A stretch of DNA of 64,000 nt from Ferdinandcohnia sp036965045 (GCF_036965045.1 NZ_JBALOV010000005.1:1-64000); one strand, 5' to 3'. Numbered from the stretch's first letter, positions 42,520 to 52,307 are shown. Program-made: numbers and translations. Notes: a model not told the origin generated them from the sequence alone.

Positions 42520-43998
42520 TTAGTCTTTATTCAGAATGCCAAGTGCTTCTGTGAATTCTTTTTCAATCTCGTCATTTGGTCGATATGTCGCCAAACTTAC
42601 AAAGTACGTAACAGCCCAACAGATGATGAAACCAGGAACAATTTCATACAGTGTACCTGTTAATACTTTAACATTCCCCCAGATCATAACCGTGATAGTA
42701 CCTGCGACCATTCCCCAAAGAGCACCTTTCGCTGTAATCTTACGCCAGTATAGAGAAAGGATGATGACTGGACCGAATGAAGCACCAAATCCTGCCCACG
42801 CGTACGATACGATTTTTAAAATAGACTCGTTATTTGGCCAAGCAAGCGCCATCGCGACAATCGATACAGCAAGAACAGCCATTCTTCCTAAAAATACGTA
42901 TTGCTTATCAGATGCATTTGTCTTAAAGACAGCTTTGTACAAGTCTTCAACAAGTGCCGATGAAGTTACAATCAGCTGGGAAGAAATTGTACTCATAATC
43001 GCTGCAAGTACAGCCGCAAGCATAATTCCCGCGATAAATGGATGGAAAATAATCTGTCCCATCACAATGAAAACTGTTTCCGAATCAGCTAGTGTTAAGT
43101 TATTTTGCTGATAATAGGCAATCCCGATGAGTGCCGTAGCAACAGCTCCAAATAAACTGAGGAACATCCACCCAATTCCAATGCGGCGTGCACTTTTCAA
43201 TTCTTTTACCGAATTAATTGCCATAAACCGAACAATAATATGCGGTTGTCCGAAATAGCCAAGCCCCCATGCAACCGCTGATAGAATCCCGAGGAACGAA
43301 GCACCTGAAACAAAGTTCAATAATTGTGGATTCACTTCCCGAATGCTTGTTGCTGTTTCCGAGAAACCACCTGTAAGAAATAATCCGAATATCGGAACGA
43401 GGATGAGTGCCAAAAACATAATAACCCCTTGAACAACATCTGTATAGCTGACCGCCAAAAATCCACCAAACAACGTATAGAAAATGACGACGCCTGAAAC
43501 AATCAAAAGACCCATATGGTAGTCAAGCCCAAATGAACTATCGAAAAACTTGCCACCCGCAACCATGCCTGAAGATACGTAAGGAGTAAAGAAGATAAGA
43601 ATAATAATACCTGTAGCAATACGTAAAAGACGAGATTTATCCTTCAGACGATTTTCTAAATAACTTGGTATCGTAATAGAATCATTTGACACTTGCGTAA
43701 AGACACGCAGACGTGGTGCAACAAGCACATAATTTAAATAGGCGCCAGCTGTTAGACCGATCGCAATCCAAGCTTCAACAAGACCGCTTAAATAAATGGC
43801 TCCCGGAAGCCCCATGAGTAGCCAGCCTGACATATCCGCAGCACCGGCGCTTAACGCAGTCACCGCCGGGCCAAGTCCACGACCGCCAAGCATGTAATCC
43901 GTCAGGTTCGATGTACGTTTATATGCATACCATCCGATGAGTACCATCCCAACCATGTAAATAATAATTGCTATTACCTGATAAATTTCATTGGTCAA
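42520..43998 (-). CDS. putP: Sodium/proline symporter PutP, copy 1
   Basis: A 492-residue SSS-family transporter with about 13 helices. Signatures include GGRGLGPAVTALSAGAADMS near residue 37 and GLGYFGQPHIIVRFMAI near residue 246. It imports proline with Na+. The start is TTG, seven bases after GGGGG; comparison with copy 2, which has ATG at the same position, supports it. It is very similar to copy 2 (46925-48406) at both protein and DNA level. Confidence 0.93.
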   Translation of the reverse strand: MTNEIYQVIAIIIYMVGMVLIGWYAYKRTSNLTDYMLGGRGLGPAVTALSAGAADMSGWLLMGLPGAIYLSGLVEAWIAIGLTAGAYLNYVLVAPRLRVFTQVSNDSITIPSYLENRLKDKSRLLRIATGIIILIFFTPYVSSGMVAGGKFFDSSFGLDYHMGLLIVSGVVIFYTLFGGFLAVSYTDVVQGVIMFLALILVPIFGLFLTGGFSETATSIREVNPQLLNFVSGASFLGILSAVAWGLGYFGQPHIIVRFMAINSVKELKSARRIGIGWMFLSLFGAVATALIGIAYYQQNNLTLADSETVFIVMGQIIFHPFIAGIMLAAVLAAIMSTISSQLIVTSSALVEDLYKAVFKTNASDKQYVFLGRMAVLAVSIVAMALAWPNNESILKIVSYAWAGFGASFGPVIILSLYWRKITAKGALWGMVAGTITVMIWGNVKVLTGTLYEIVPGFIICWAVTYFVSLATYRPNDEIEKEFTEALGILNKD

Positions 43999-44167
43999 AG
44001 CAATTCCCCCTTTTGAAATTAGTATTCTCCTATACTATCATATTTTTCTAAATATTGTTTTAATATGATATATAACTACTATTGTCTAAAATCAAAAAAT
44101 AGAAGTCTTATCCTTATTTTGTATTAAAATCGTTATTTTTTAATTTTGATGAAACACTATCGATTGG

Positions 44168-44209
44168 CAATCCTATCGAAACGTTTACAAGCAACCTTCG
44201 ATAGGATTG
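44168..44209. repeat. 13-bp perfect inverted repeat after pruA
   Basis: CAATCCTATCGAA / TTCGATAGGATTG with a 16-nt spacer, 11 bases after the pruA stop. No T-tract follows on the minus strand, so it may be an mRNA-stabilising hairpin rather than a terminator. Confidence 0.6.
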
Positions 44210-44220
44210 ACTTTATTTCC

Positions 44221-45762
44221 TTAGAACATCTCAGAGGTCGTTTTGGCTTGCATATGAAGTTGCAAGTAATCAGGTCCGCCTGCTTTCGAATCCGTTCCTG
44301 ACATATTAAACCCTCCGAACGGCTGATAGCCGACGATTGCTCCTGTACAGCCACGATTGAAATATAGGTTTCCGACATGGAAGTCTTCACGTGCCTTTTC
44401 AATGTTGGCACGATTTGTTGATATCACTGCACCTGTTAGTCCGTATTCTGTGTTATTGGCAATTTCAAGCGCATGATTGAAGTCCCTTGCTTTTGCGAAT
44501 GCAACGACAGGTCCAAAAATCTCTTCCTGCATAAGGCGGGCGTTCGGATCGACATCTGCCACAATTGTTGGTTGAACAAAATAGCCTTTAGAGCTGTCCC
44601 CTTCACCACCCGTGCAGATGCGCCCTTCTTCTTTTCCAATCTCTACATAACTCATAATCTTATCAAATGCTGCTTGGTCAATGACCGGACCGACAAAATG
44701 ATTGTCAACTGGATTCCCAACTGTGAGTTCCTTTGTTAGTTCAACGGCACGATTTAATACTTCATCATACACATCCTCCACAATCACAGCTCGGGAACAG
44801 GCAGAGCATTTTTGACCGGAAAAACCGAAGGCCGATTTAACAATTGATTGTGCCGCCAATTCAAGGTCTGCCTCCTTGTCAACAACGATTGTATCCTTTC
44901 CGCCCATTTCCGCAATGACACGCTTCAACCAGATTTGGCCATCATTTAGTTTAGATGCACGTTCAAAAATTCGAAGGCCGACATCACGTGAACCCGTGAA
45001 GGAGACAAAGCGCGTTTTTGGGTGGTCCACAAGATAATCTCCAACTTCAGCACCGCTTCCTGGTACAAAGTTCAATACGCCTGCAGGAAGACCTGCTTCT
45101 TCCATCACTTCCACAAACTTCGCCGCGACAACAGGTGTTGTCGAAGCCGGTTTTAATAAGACAGTATTACCAGTAACGATTGCAGCAACAGTTGTACCTG
45201 CCATAATCGCAAATGGGAAATTCCAAGGCGATATAATGATTCCAACGCCTAGCGGAATATAGTCATAGCGGTTATATTCTCCCGGGCGGCTTTCAACTGG
45301 TACACCGTCTTTGATCCTCAACATTTGTCGAGCATAGAACTCAAGAAAGTCAATCGCCTCTGCAGTATCTGCATCCGCTTCATTCCATGGTTTTCCTGCT
45401 TCTTTTGTTAAGAGAGCGGAAAATTCGTGTTTGCGGCGGCGAATGATAGCTGCAGCTTTAAATAACACGTCTGCACGAGTTTCTGGTTTTGTTTTTTTCC
45501 AAATTTCAAATGAAGCAACAGCTGTTTGCATCGCTTTTTCAGCAAGTTCTTTATTCGCTTTTGAAACACTGCCAATCACTTCTTGCTTATCTGCAGGGTT
45601 ATAAGAAACAATTTTATCGTCTGTTGTTACTTTTTCGTTTCCGATAACTAGCGGATAATGTTGCCCTAAATATCCTTCAACAAGCTGGAGTGCCGCTTCA
45701 TATGCTTTTTTATTTTCTTGATTTGAAAAATCTGTAAAAGGTTCATGTTTGTATGGAATCAT
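44221..45762 (-). CDS. pruA: L-glutamate gamma-semialdehyde dehydrogenase (PruA/PutC)
   Basis: A 513-residue NAD-dependent aldehyde dehydrogenase, the second step of proline breakdown (pyrroline-5-carboxylate to glutamate). The catalytic Cys is in GFSGQKCSACSRAVI (about residue 320), the catalytic Glu in VIAEMGGKDTIVV, and the cofactor motif is FTGSRDVGLRI. It lies 66 bases after the proline dehydrogenase gene, so the two probably form an operon. RocA of arginine use is the close paralog type. Confidence 0.95.
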   Translation of the reverse strand: MIPYKHEPFTDFSNQENKKAYEAALQLVEGYLGQHYPLVIGNEKVTTDDKIVSYNPADKQEVIGSVSKANKELAEKAMQTAVASFEIWKKTKPETRADVLFKAAAIIRRRKHEFSALLTKEAGKPWNEADADTAEAIDFLEFYARQMLRIKDGVPVESRPGEYNRYDYIPLGVGIIISPWNFPFAIMAGTTVAAIVTGNTVLLKPASTTPVVAAKFVEVMEEAGLPAGVLNFVPGSGAEVGDYLVDHPKTRFVSFTGSRDVGLRIFERASKLNDGQIWLKRVIAEMGGKDTIVVDKEADLELAAQSIVKSAFGFSGQKCSACSRAVIVEDVYDEVLNRAVELTKELTVGNPVDNHFVGPVIDQAAFDKIMSYVEIGKEEGRICTGGEGDSSKGYFVQPTIVADVDPNARLMQEEIFGPVVAFAKARDFNHALEIANNTEYGLTGAVISTNRANIEKAREDFHVGNLYFNRGCTGAIVGYQPFGGFNMSGTDSKAGGPDYLQLHMQAKTTSEMF

Positions 45763-45828
45763 AAATTATAATTCTCCTTTTCATGTAAAATGTTTTAGTA
45801 GTCTCCTAAATATAAAGAATGGCTCTTG

Positions 45829-46746
45829 TTAACTTTTGACCATTCCTTTGAAAGCAAACGAAATATTTGCTGGTCTTTCAGCTAACCTTCTCATGAAATA
45901 ACCATACCAATCCATGCCATACGGTACATAGACACGAAATTTATACCCTTCTTTAACCAACTCTAACTGCGTCTTCGTTCTCATCCCATAAAGCATTTGA
46001 AATTCAAACTGATCATTTGGGATGTTGTGTTTCTTTACTAACTCTTTTGTGTAGTTGATCATCGCATCGTCATGGGTAGCAATGGCTGTATAGTTACCAT
46101 TAAACAAACTTTGTTCGATCAGCTTTTTGTAATTCTCATCAACATCTTTTTTATCAGGGAAAGCTACATCTGCTGGTTCTTTGTATGCCCCTTTTACAAG
46201 CCGTAAAAATGGCTTGAGGGAGCTTAGGTCTTTTAAATCCTGTTCTGTTCTGTATAGGTACGCCTGCAAAACTGTGCTGACACAGGTATATTTCTCTCTA
46301 AATTGCTTGAATAGATCGATGGTTGCTTGGCAGCGCGGGACATCCTCCATGTCAATCGTGACCATAATATGATGCTTTTCAGCTGTATCTAGGATTCTAG
46401 TCATGTTTTCAACAACAAGGTTTCTATCAATATCAAGGCCTAAAGAAGTCATCTTCACCGACACTTGAGAATCAAGATTCTCTTTGCTTATCATTTCGAT
46501 TGTTTGGATACATTCCTCCGTTCGTTCATTAGCAACCTCTACTGAATCAACAAATTCACCTAGATGATCCACCGTAACGGATAATCCTTGTTTATTTAGT
46601 TCACGAATAAAATGAATTGAGCTTTGAAAATTCGTGCCGCCAATAATTTTTCCAGCAGCAAAACTCCCGCCCCTTTTTTGAGCAATTTTATTAAGTGTGC
46701 TGTTCTTCGATAAAAATAGGAAAAAACCCCTTGTAATCGCTTCCAT
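45829..46746 (-). CDS. putB: Proline dehydrogenase
   Basis: A 305-residue FAD-dependent TIM-barrel enzyme that oxidises proline to pyrroline-5-carboxylate and passes electrons to quinone, fitting the respiratory chain. Typical motifs are LRLVKGAYKEP, EFQMLYGMR and the C-terminal YGMDWYGYFMRRLAERPAN. The start has GGGAGGTG upstream. It is transcribed before pruA; a candidate promoter lies at 46788-46817. Confidence 0.95.
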   Translation of the reverse strand: MEAITRGFFLFLSKNSTLNKIAQKRGGSFAAGKIIGGTNFQSSIHFIRELNKQGLSVTVDHLGEFVDSVEVANERTEECIQTIEMISKENLDSQVSVKMTSLGLDIDRNLVVENMTRILDTAEKHHIMVTIDMEDVPRCQATIDLFKQFREKYTCVSTVLQAYLYRTEQDLKDLSSLKPFLRLVKGAYKEPADVAFPDKKDVDENYKKLIEQSLFNGNYTAIATHDDAMINYTKELVKKHNIPNDQFEFQMLYGMRTKTQLELVKEGYKFRVYVPYGMDWYGYFMRRLAERPANISFAFKGMVKS

Positions 46747-46787
46747 ATTTTACGAAACACCTCCCAGAAGATTTAATATTAAAACTA

Positions 46788-46817
46788 ATTTTACAATTTT
46801 GAGATATCTCTCAACAA
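46788..46817 (-). promoter_or_regulatory. Candidate promoter of proline dehydrogenase
   Basis: Minus strand TTGTTG (plus 46812-46817), 18 bp, TAAAAT (46788-46793). The spacer holds the palindrome GAGATATCTC (46801-46810), a possible operator. Confidence 0.45.
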
Positions 46818-46896
46818 TGTTCTTTCAAAACAATAAATCAGCCACACTTTTGTTGGTTTTGGACAATAGAAGAGGGCTACACTTAAAATAAAGACC

Positions 46897-46921
46897 AAAA
46901 AACCCACGGTATAACCGCAGG
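46897..46921 (-). terminator. Terminator of the second putP copy
   Basis: Minus strand CCTGCGGT-TAT-ACCGTGGG stem (two G-U pairs) followed by T6, at the putP stop. It makes the downstream put genes depend on their own promoter. Confidence 0.8.
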
Positions 46922-46924
46922 CCT

Positions 46925-48406
46925 TCAGCTTTCTTTATTTAACACTTCAAGTGCTTCAGTGAATTCCCTATCAATCTCGGCATTTGGTCGATATGTCACC
47001 AAACTTACAACGTACGTTACAATCCAACAGATTAAGAAACCTGGAACAATCTCATAAAGCGTATCTGTCAATAGTTTCACGTTCCCCCAAATCAAAACAG
47101 TAATTGCACCTGTAATCATTCCCCACAGGGCACCAGTAGCTGTAACCTTCCGCCAATATAAGGATAGTAAGATGACTGGACCAAACGAAGCCCCAAATCC
47201 TGCCCATGCGAACGATACGATTTTCAAAATGGACTCGTTATTCGGCCAAGCCAGTACCATCGCGATAATCGATACAACAAGTACGGCCATTCTTCCTAAA
47301 AACACATATTGCTTATCTGATGCATCTGACTTAAAGACCGCTTTATACAAATCTTCAACGAGTGCAGATGATGTGACGATTAGCTGCGAAGAAATTGTAC
47401 TCATAATCGCTGCAAGTACAGCCGCAAGCATAATTCCCGCGATAAATGGATGGAAAATAATCTGCCCCATAACGATGAAAACTGTTTCCGGATCAGCAAG
47501 TGTATCGCTATTTTGCTGATAATAAGCAAACCCTATAAGTGCCGTTGCTATAGCCCCAAATACACTTAGGAGCATCCATCCAATTCCGATTCGACGTGCG
47601 CTTTTCACTTCTTTTACCGAGGTGATCGCCATGAAACGGACAATAATATGTGGTTGCCCGAAATAACCAAGGCCCCATGCGACCGCAGACAATATCCCAA
47701 GGAATGAAGCACCAGAAACGAGGTTCAACAATTGTGGGTTAACTTCCCGAATGCTCGTTGCCGTTTCTGAGAATCCACCTGTAAGAAATATCCCGACAAT
47801 CGGAACGAGAAGAAGTGCAAAAAACATAATCAGCCCTTGCACAACATCCGTATAGCTGACCGCTAAAAATCCGCCAAACAACGTATAGAAAATTACGACA
47901 CCTGATACAATCAAAAGGCCAGTGTGGTAGTCAAGTCCGAAAGAACTGAAGAAAAACTTACCACTTGCCACCATGCCTGAAGATACGTAAAAGGTAAAGA
48001 AAATAAGAATTATACTACCTGAAGCAACACGTAAGAGACGAGATTTATCTTTCAGACGATTTTCTAAATAACTCGGAATCGTAATAGAATCATTTGATAC
48101 TTGCGTGTAGACGCGAAGACGTGGTGCAACTAGTACATAGTTTAAATAGGCACCGACTATCAGACCAATAGCAATCCATGCCTCAACAAGCCCGCTCAAA
48201 TAAATAGCCCCTGGAAGACCCATGAGTAGCCAGCCAGACATATCCGCAGCACCGGCACTTAAAGCCGTCACCGCGGGCCCAAGTCCACGCCCGCCAAGCA
48301 TGTAGTCCGTCAGGTTTGATGTACGTCTATATGCATACCAACCGATGAATACCATTCCAACCATGTAAATAATAATTGCTAATAATTGATATACTTCATT
48401 GGTCAT
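46925..48406 (-). CDS. putP: Sodium/proline symporter PutP, copy 2
   Basis: A 493-residue SSS-family transporter, nearly identical over long stretches to copy 1 (same GGRGLGPAVTALSAGAADMS and GLGYFGQPHIIVRFMAI). The ATG at 48406 has AAAGGAGG upstream; the open frame runs 34 codons further but without family sequence. The two copies flank the proline dehydrogenase and pruA genes. One copy may serve nutrition and the other osmoprotection (as with PutP and OpuE in B. subtilis), which is inference. Confidence 0.93.
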   Translation of the reverse strand: MTNEVYQLLAIIIYMVGMVFIGWYAYRRTSNLTDYMLGGRGLGPAVTALSAGAADMSGWLLMGLPGAIYLSGLVEAWIAIGLIVGAYLNYVLVAPRLRVYTQVSNDSITIPSYLENRLKDKSRLLRVASGSIILIFFTFYVSSGMVASGKFFFSSFGLDYHTGLLIVSGVVIFYTLFGGFLAVSYTDVVQGLIMFFALLLVPIVGIFLTGGFSETATSIREVNPQLLNLVSGASFLGILSAVAWGLGYFGQPHIIVRFMAITSVKEVKSARRIGIGWMLLSVFGAIATALIGFAYYQQNSDTLADPETVFIVMGQIIFHPFIAGIMLAAVLAAIMSTISSQLIVTSSALVEDLYKAVFKSDASDKQYVFLGRMAVLVVSIIAMVLAWPNNESILKIVSFAWAGFGASFGPVILLSLYWRKVTATGALWGMITGAITVLIWGNVKLLTDTLYEIVPGFLICWIVTYVVSLVTYRPNAEIDREFTEALEVLNKES

Positions 48407-48799
48407 TATAAATCCTCCTTTTAAATGTTCCCTGGTGTATTGGCACCAAATCATTAACCAGTCGGAGTTTAAACCCTTATGTGCTATAGAAGTGTGGACT
48501 TCTGCCAAAGCAATTCCTACACCCCATGTTTTTCATACTATTATTACAATAAAGTAAATATAACTATCATGTTCTAATATCCTCGGATATAATACTATTT
48601 TCATATATTAACAGGACTAAATGTGTACTATAATAAACACCATTTATTCCAATTATGCTGTCGAAATACAGGTTTTATGTAAGATTAGTTCTATCTTTGA
48701 CGAAATGATACTAGTTTTGTCTACCTAGAAGGATTTTGCAGATAAAGGGAGAATGGTACTACTATAAAAGGAATCGGAAAAAAGGGGGAGTGGGTTGGT
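48407..48799. other. 393-bp intergenic region, divergent start of putP copy 2 and racA
   Basis: No gene found. It holds the leaders of both genes, a TTGG-CA-CCAA palindrome near 48440, and ATATCC-TC-GGATAT (48578-48591), a possible operator for the put regulator 172 bp before putP. Promoters could not be fixed with confidence. Confidence 0.5.
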
Positions 48800-49315
48800 G
48801 TGAATACGGCGAGGCTTGCAAAAAAATTAGGGGTTTCAACAAAAACGGTTCGGAAATGGATTAAAAACTTTAATATCCCATGTGAAAAAAATGAATACGG
48901 CCATTATGTGTTTGAGGAATCTGACCTACCTTTATTCGAAGAAATTCGCAATCAAGTGAAATCTGGGGTCCCATTTGATAAAATCGAACTAGCACCACCA
49001 GAGCCTAGGAAGGGGACCGTACGGAAAATGGTACAAGCTTCAGATAAAACACTCTCAGATAAATTAAACACCATCATGGAACGGATTAAGGAGAACGAAA
49101 GAAGGATAGAGGAAAAAGCAAGTGATGTTGTCTCCTACCAGCTTCTGCAGCATCGCAAAGAAATCGATGAGCTACAAAAACGAATGCAGAAATTGGAGGC
49201 TTACATCGAACAGCTTGAAAGAGAAAAAGAAGAGCTTCAAACACAAACTGCCGCAACCCTTGAAACAGTAGAGGGGTCAAGAAAACGTAAAAAAGTACTC
49301 GGGTTTCTATTTTAG
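48800..49315 (+). CDS. racA: Chromosome-anchoring protein RacA
   Basis: A 171-residue protein with an N-terminal MerR-like winged HTH (ARLAKKLGVSTKTVRKWIKNF, then EYGHYVFEESDL), a long coiled coil (about residues 85-150) and a basic hydrophobic C-terminus (RKRKKVLGFLF) suited to membrane or DivIVA contact. In B. subtilis RacA tethers oriC-proximal DNA to the cell pole during sporulation, and the gene is in the same neighbourhood. The start is GTG after GGGGGAG. Confidence 0.85.
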   Translation: MNTARLAKKLGVSTKTVRKWIKNFNIPCEKNEYGHYVFEESDLPLFEEIRNQVKSGVPFDKIELAPPEPRKGTVRKMVQASDKTLSDKLNTIMERIKENERRIEEKASDVVSYQLLQHRKEIDELQKRMQKLEAYIEQLEREKEELQTQTAATLETVEGSRKRKKVLGFLF

Positions 49316-49342
49316 ATCAGGACAGACAGCCTGATCTTTTTT
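49314..49342 (+). terminator. Terminator of racA
   Basis: AGATCAGG-ACAGACAG-CCTGATCT followed by T-rich TTTTT, starting within the racA stop. Confidence 0.85.
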
Positions 49343-49348
49343 ATGTTC

Positions 49349-49373
49349 AAAAAAAGCACTCACTCGGAGTGCC
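49349..49373 (-). terminator. Terminator of tdk
   Basis: Minus strand GCACTC-CGAGT-GAGTGC followed by T7, right after the tdk stop. It stands back to back with the racA terminator. Confidence 0.85.
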
Positions 49374-49994
49374 TTATAATTTCATTGTATCCTTTTGTGT
49401 GACTGATGTTAAAAGTGGTTTTCCTGGTACTTCATGATGGTGACGGCAACGCGGCTCGTATGACTCAGAAGCACCAACTAAAATAACCGGATCATCGTAG
49501 GATGCTGGTTGTCCATTAATTAAACGCTGTGTTCTGCTTGACGGAGAACCGCATACAGAGCAAACCGCCTGAAGTTTTGTTACAAGCTCAGCTAATGAAA
49601 GAAGCTCAGGAACCTTTCCAAATGGTTCACCGCGGAAGTCTTGGTCCAAGCCTGCAACAATGACACGATGGCCACGGTTGGCAAGAATTTGGACAACTTC
49701 TACAATCTTATCATCAAAAAATTGGACTTCGTCGATTGCCACTACATCTGTATCTGCAGAAACCTGTTCCAAAATCTCAACAGAGGTTGCCACTGGTTTT
49801 GCAATAAAGGATGTCCCATTATGAGATACAACAGAGTTATCACTATAGCGATTATCAATTTGAGGCTTAAATACCTGAACAGATTGTCTGGCAAATTCAG
49901 TACGACGAACACGTCGAATCAATTCTTCGGATTTTCCTGAAAACATGCTTCCACAAATTACTTCAAGCCAGCCACTTTGCTTCATAATATACAT
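49374..49994 (-). CDS. tdk: Thymidine kinase
   Basis: A 206-residue type II thymidine kinase of the salvage pathway. Walker A is GSMFSGKSEELI (about residues 16-27), the Walker B-like segment is VVAIDEVQFFD, and zinc Cys pairs lie in CSVCGSPS and near the C-terminus CRHHHEVP. Two close ATGs exist; the first (49994) follows GGAAAGGAG. It is next to rpmE as in B. subtilis. Confidence 0.96.
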   Translation of the reverse strand: MYIMKQSGWLEVICGSMFSGKSEELIRRVRRTEFARQSVQVFKPQIDNRYSDNSVVSHNGTSFIAKPVATSVEILEQVSADTDVVAIDEVQFFDDKIVEVVQILANRGHRVIVAGLDQDFRGEPFGKVPELLSLAELVTKLQAVCSVCGSPSSRTQRLINGQPASYDDPVILVGASESYEPRCRHHHEVPGKPLLTSVTQKDTMKL

Positions 49995-50118
49995 GAAACG
50001 AAGGTCTCCTTTCCTCGGTTATTTCTACCTGAGTCATCTATTGACCGTAAGTATGAGGATTTTTTCTATGAGGTAAAAAAAGAATAATTGCGAGTAAAAA
50101 TAGGTCTAGTAGCACAAA

Positions 50119-50149
50119 AAACAGGCAAGGAGAAAAGACTTGCCTGTTT
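50119..50149. terminator. Bidirectional terminator near rpmE
   Basis: AAACAGGCAAG-GAGAAAAGA-CTTGCCTGTTT, an 11-bp perfect stem about 25 bases after the rpmE stop. The minus strand continues TTTTGTG. Confidence 0.85.
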
Positions 50150-50171
50150 CTGGCTTTTTAAATCAGTATTA

Positions 50172-50372
50172 TTATTTAATACCGTATTTTTTGTTGAATT
50201 TATCTACACGTCCACCTGCATCAGCGAATTTTTGACGGCCTGTATAGAATGGGTGACACTCTGAGCATACCTCAACGCGTAACTCCTCTTTTACAGAACC
50301 AGATTCAAATTCATTTCCACAAGCACATTTCACCATAACTTTTTTATAGTTTGGATGAATTCCTGATTTCAT
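50172..50372 (-). CDS. rpmE: 50S ribosomal protein L31
   Basis: A 66-residue ribosomal protein of the zinc-binding type, with CACGNEF and CSECHPFYTGRQKF; the Cys set marks it as RpmE rather than the zinc-free paralog YtiA. The start ATG has AAGGAGATG upstream. An open frame runs 19 codons further but lacks family sequence. It is next to rho, as in B. subtilis. Confidence 0.97.
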   Translation of the reverse strand: MKSGIHPNYKKVMVKCACGNEFESGSVKEELRVEVCSECHPFYTGRQKFADAGGRVDKFNKKYGIK

Positions 50373-50574
50373 TCGTCTCATCTCCTTCCGCCCTGAATCA
50401 TTGATCGAAACAGAGTTACGTTTTAGCAAAACTGCACATGCAATTTTGAATACCTAAAACGCACATGTTGAAATTATAACAAGTGAAGGCGTGAATTGCA
50501 ACTTAATCCTGCTGTTAAAAAACGTTAATTTTTCCAACAATCATTTAAGGAAGAATCACGACACTGCACACTTA

Positions 50575-51867
50575 TTACGCTTCTGGTCTACTGTTACTTC
50601 TTCTTGCAACCGCTGCTTTCTTTTCCGCTTCAAGCATTTCAAAGAACTCTGCATTTGTTTTAGTTTGCTTAAGTTTGCGTAAAAATTTCTCTGCAAAATC
50701 TGGTTGGTCTGACATTGCTTTACGGATCGCCCAAATTTTATCAAGCTTGTCTTTTTCAATGAGAAGCTCTTCTTTACGAGTTCCAGAACGACGAATATCA
50801 ATGGCAGGGAAGATACGTCTTTCAGCAAGTGAGCGATCTAAGTGAAGCTCCATGTTACCTGTACCTTTGAATTCCTCATAGATGACATCATCCATACGTG
50901 AACCTGTGTCAACAAGCGCAGTCGCTAAGATGGTTAAGCTTCCACCTTCTTCGATATTTCTCGCTGCTCCGAAGAATCGCTTTGGACGGTGGAATGCTGC
51001 AGGGTCAATTCCCCCGGATAACGTACGACCGCTTGGAGGTATAACGAGGTTATAAGCCCTCGCAAGACGTGTGATACTATCCATAAGAATGATGACGTCG
51101 CGTTTGTGCTCTACAAGACGCATCGCTCTTTCAAGGACGAGTTCAGCTACCTTAATATGGTTTTCCGGTACTTCGTCGAAGGTTGAACTTACTACATCAC
51201 CTGCTACAGAACGTTCGATATCTGTAACCTCTTCTGGACGCTCGTCGATTAAGAGGACAATCAATTCAGCCTCTGGATGGTTGGTCGTAATGCTGTTTGC
51301 AATTTCTTTTATCAGCATTGTTTTACCCGCCTTTGGAGGCGCCACAATCAGACCACGCTGACCGAAACCAACTGGTGCTAGAATATCCATAATTCGAGTT
51401 GAAATATGGTTTGGTTTTGTTTCTAAAATCACCTGGCGATCTGGATATAGAGGTGTTAAACCTGGAAAGTGTACACGTTCCTTCGCAGATTCTGGGTCAT
51501 CCCCGTTTACAGCCTCAACGTGAAGAAGACCGTAATAACGTTCGTTTTCTTTTGGAGGACGAACTTTACCTGATACCTTATCCCCATTTCGCAGATCAAA
51601 ACGACGGATTTGGGAGGCTGAAATGTAGATATCCTCTGAGGACGGAGAATAGTTGATTGGGCGTAAGAATCCGAATCCTTCTGATTGGATTATCTCAAGA
51701 ACACCCTCCATAAATAAAAGGCCATCCTGCTCAGCACGCGCTTTTAGAATCGCAAAAATTAACTCTTTCTTTGTTAATTTGCTATAGTAGGAAACCTTAA
51801 ATTCACGTGCTAATTCATATAATTCCTTTAGCTTCATGTTTTCTAAGCTTGAAATTGTAATACTCAT
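50575..51867 (-). CDS. rho: Transcription termination factor Rho
   Basis: A 430-residue hexameric RNA helicase. The N-terminal domain begins ISSLENMKLKELYELAREF, the RNA-binding fold includes EGFGFLRP, and the ATPase has Walker A APPKAGKTML (about residue 185) and Walker B VIILMDSITRLARAYN. It stops non-coding transcription. The leader of over 400 bases upstream is longer than usual and may serve the autoregulation known for rho; no structure was identified. Confidence 0.98.
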   Translation of the reverse strand: MSITISSLENMKLKELYELAREFKVSYYSKLTKKELIFAILKARAEQDGLLFMEGVLEIIQSEGFGFLRPINYSPSSEDIYISASQIRRFDLRNGDKVSGKVRPPKENERYYGLLHVEAVNGDDPESAKERVHFPGLTPLYPDRQVILETKPNHISTRIMDILAPVGFGQRGLIVAPPKAGKTMLIKEIANSITTNHPEAELIVLLIDERPEEVTDIERSVAGDVVSSTFDEVPENHIKVAELVLERAMRLVEHKRDVIILMDSITRLARAYNLVIPPSGRTLSGGIDPAAFHRPKRFFGAARNIEEGGSLTILATALVDTGSRMDDVIYEEFKGTGNMELHLDRSLAERRIFPAIDIRRSGTRKEELLIEKDKLDKIWAIRKAMSDQPDFAEKFLRKLKQTKTNAEFFEMLEAEKKAAVARRSNSRPEA

Positions 51868-52193
51868 TCGTACACCACTCTTTATATTTTTGTTTATTTG
51901 CTATTTCTCGTAATGCTCTCCAATTGGTTGGCTTTTAACGTTCAGCAGATACGCTAAGGCGCATTTGATGAATGGTTCATTCGTCCATCATATAAAAGCG
52001 TTTTCTCACCTCCCCTTTTTATAAGAAAGGGATCCTTTGAAGCAATTTATATGAATCGGTATGGATGGAATGATGTAGAAGCATTCTGAGGCTTGCATTG
52101 AAGTTTTCACAGCGGTACTCATTTTTTTAGTTGGGCAAATGAAATCCCATGTTTTGAAATTGTTCAGAAGTATTATGCACAATAGTCTACTCT

Positions 52194-52223
52194 ATTTTAC
52201 CCTATTCTCGTAATTTTAATCAA
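52194..52223 (-). promoter_or_regulatory. Candidate promoter of rho
   Basis: Minus strand TTGATT (plus 52218-52223), 18 bp, TAAAAT (52194-52199). It would leave a leader of about 320 nt. Confidence 0.4.
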
Positions 52224-52278
52224 TACCCTTATTTTGATAGAGTTATGACGTATTCATGGCAAAGGCCTATTTTATGAA

Positions 52279-52303
52279 GAAAAGCGAGCCCAAAGACTCG
52301 CCC
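52279..52303 (-). terminator. Terminator of glpX
   Basis: Minus strand GCGAG-TCTTTGGG-CTCGC followed by TTTTCTTC, a few bases after the glpX stop. Confidence 0.7.
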
Positions 52304-52307
52304 TACT

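Larger units (their letters stand above)
51868..52307. other. 440-bp leader/intergenic region upstream of rho
   Basis: No gene. It holds a 21-bp fragment (51949-51969) of the repeat seen in the atp operon, a candidate rho promoter (52194-52223) and the glpX terminator. Confidence 0.5.
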
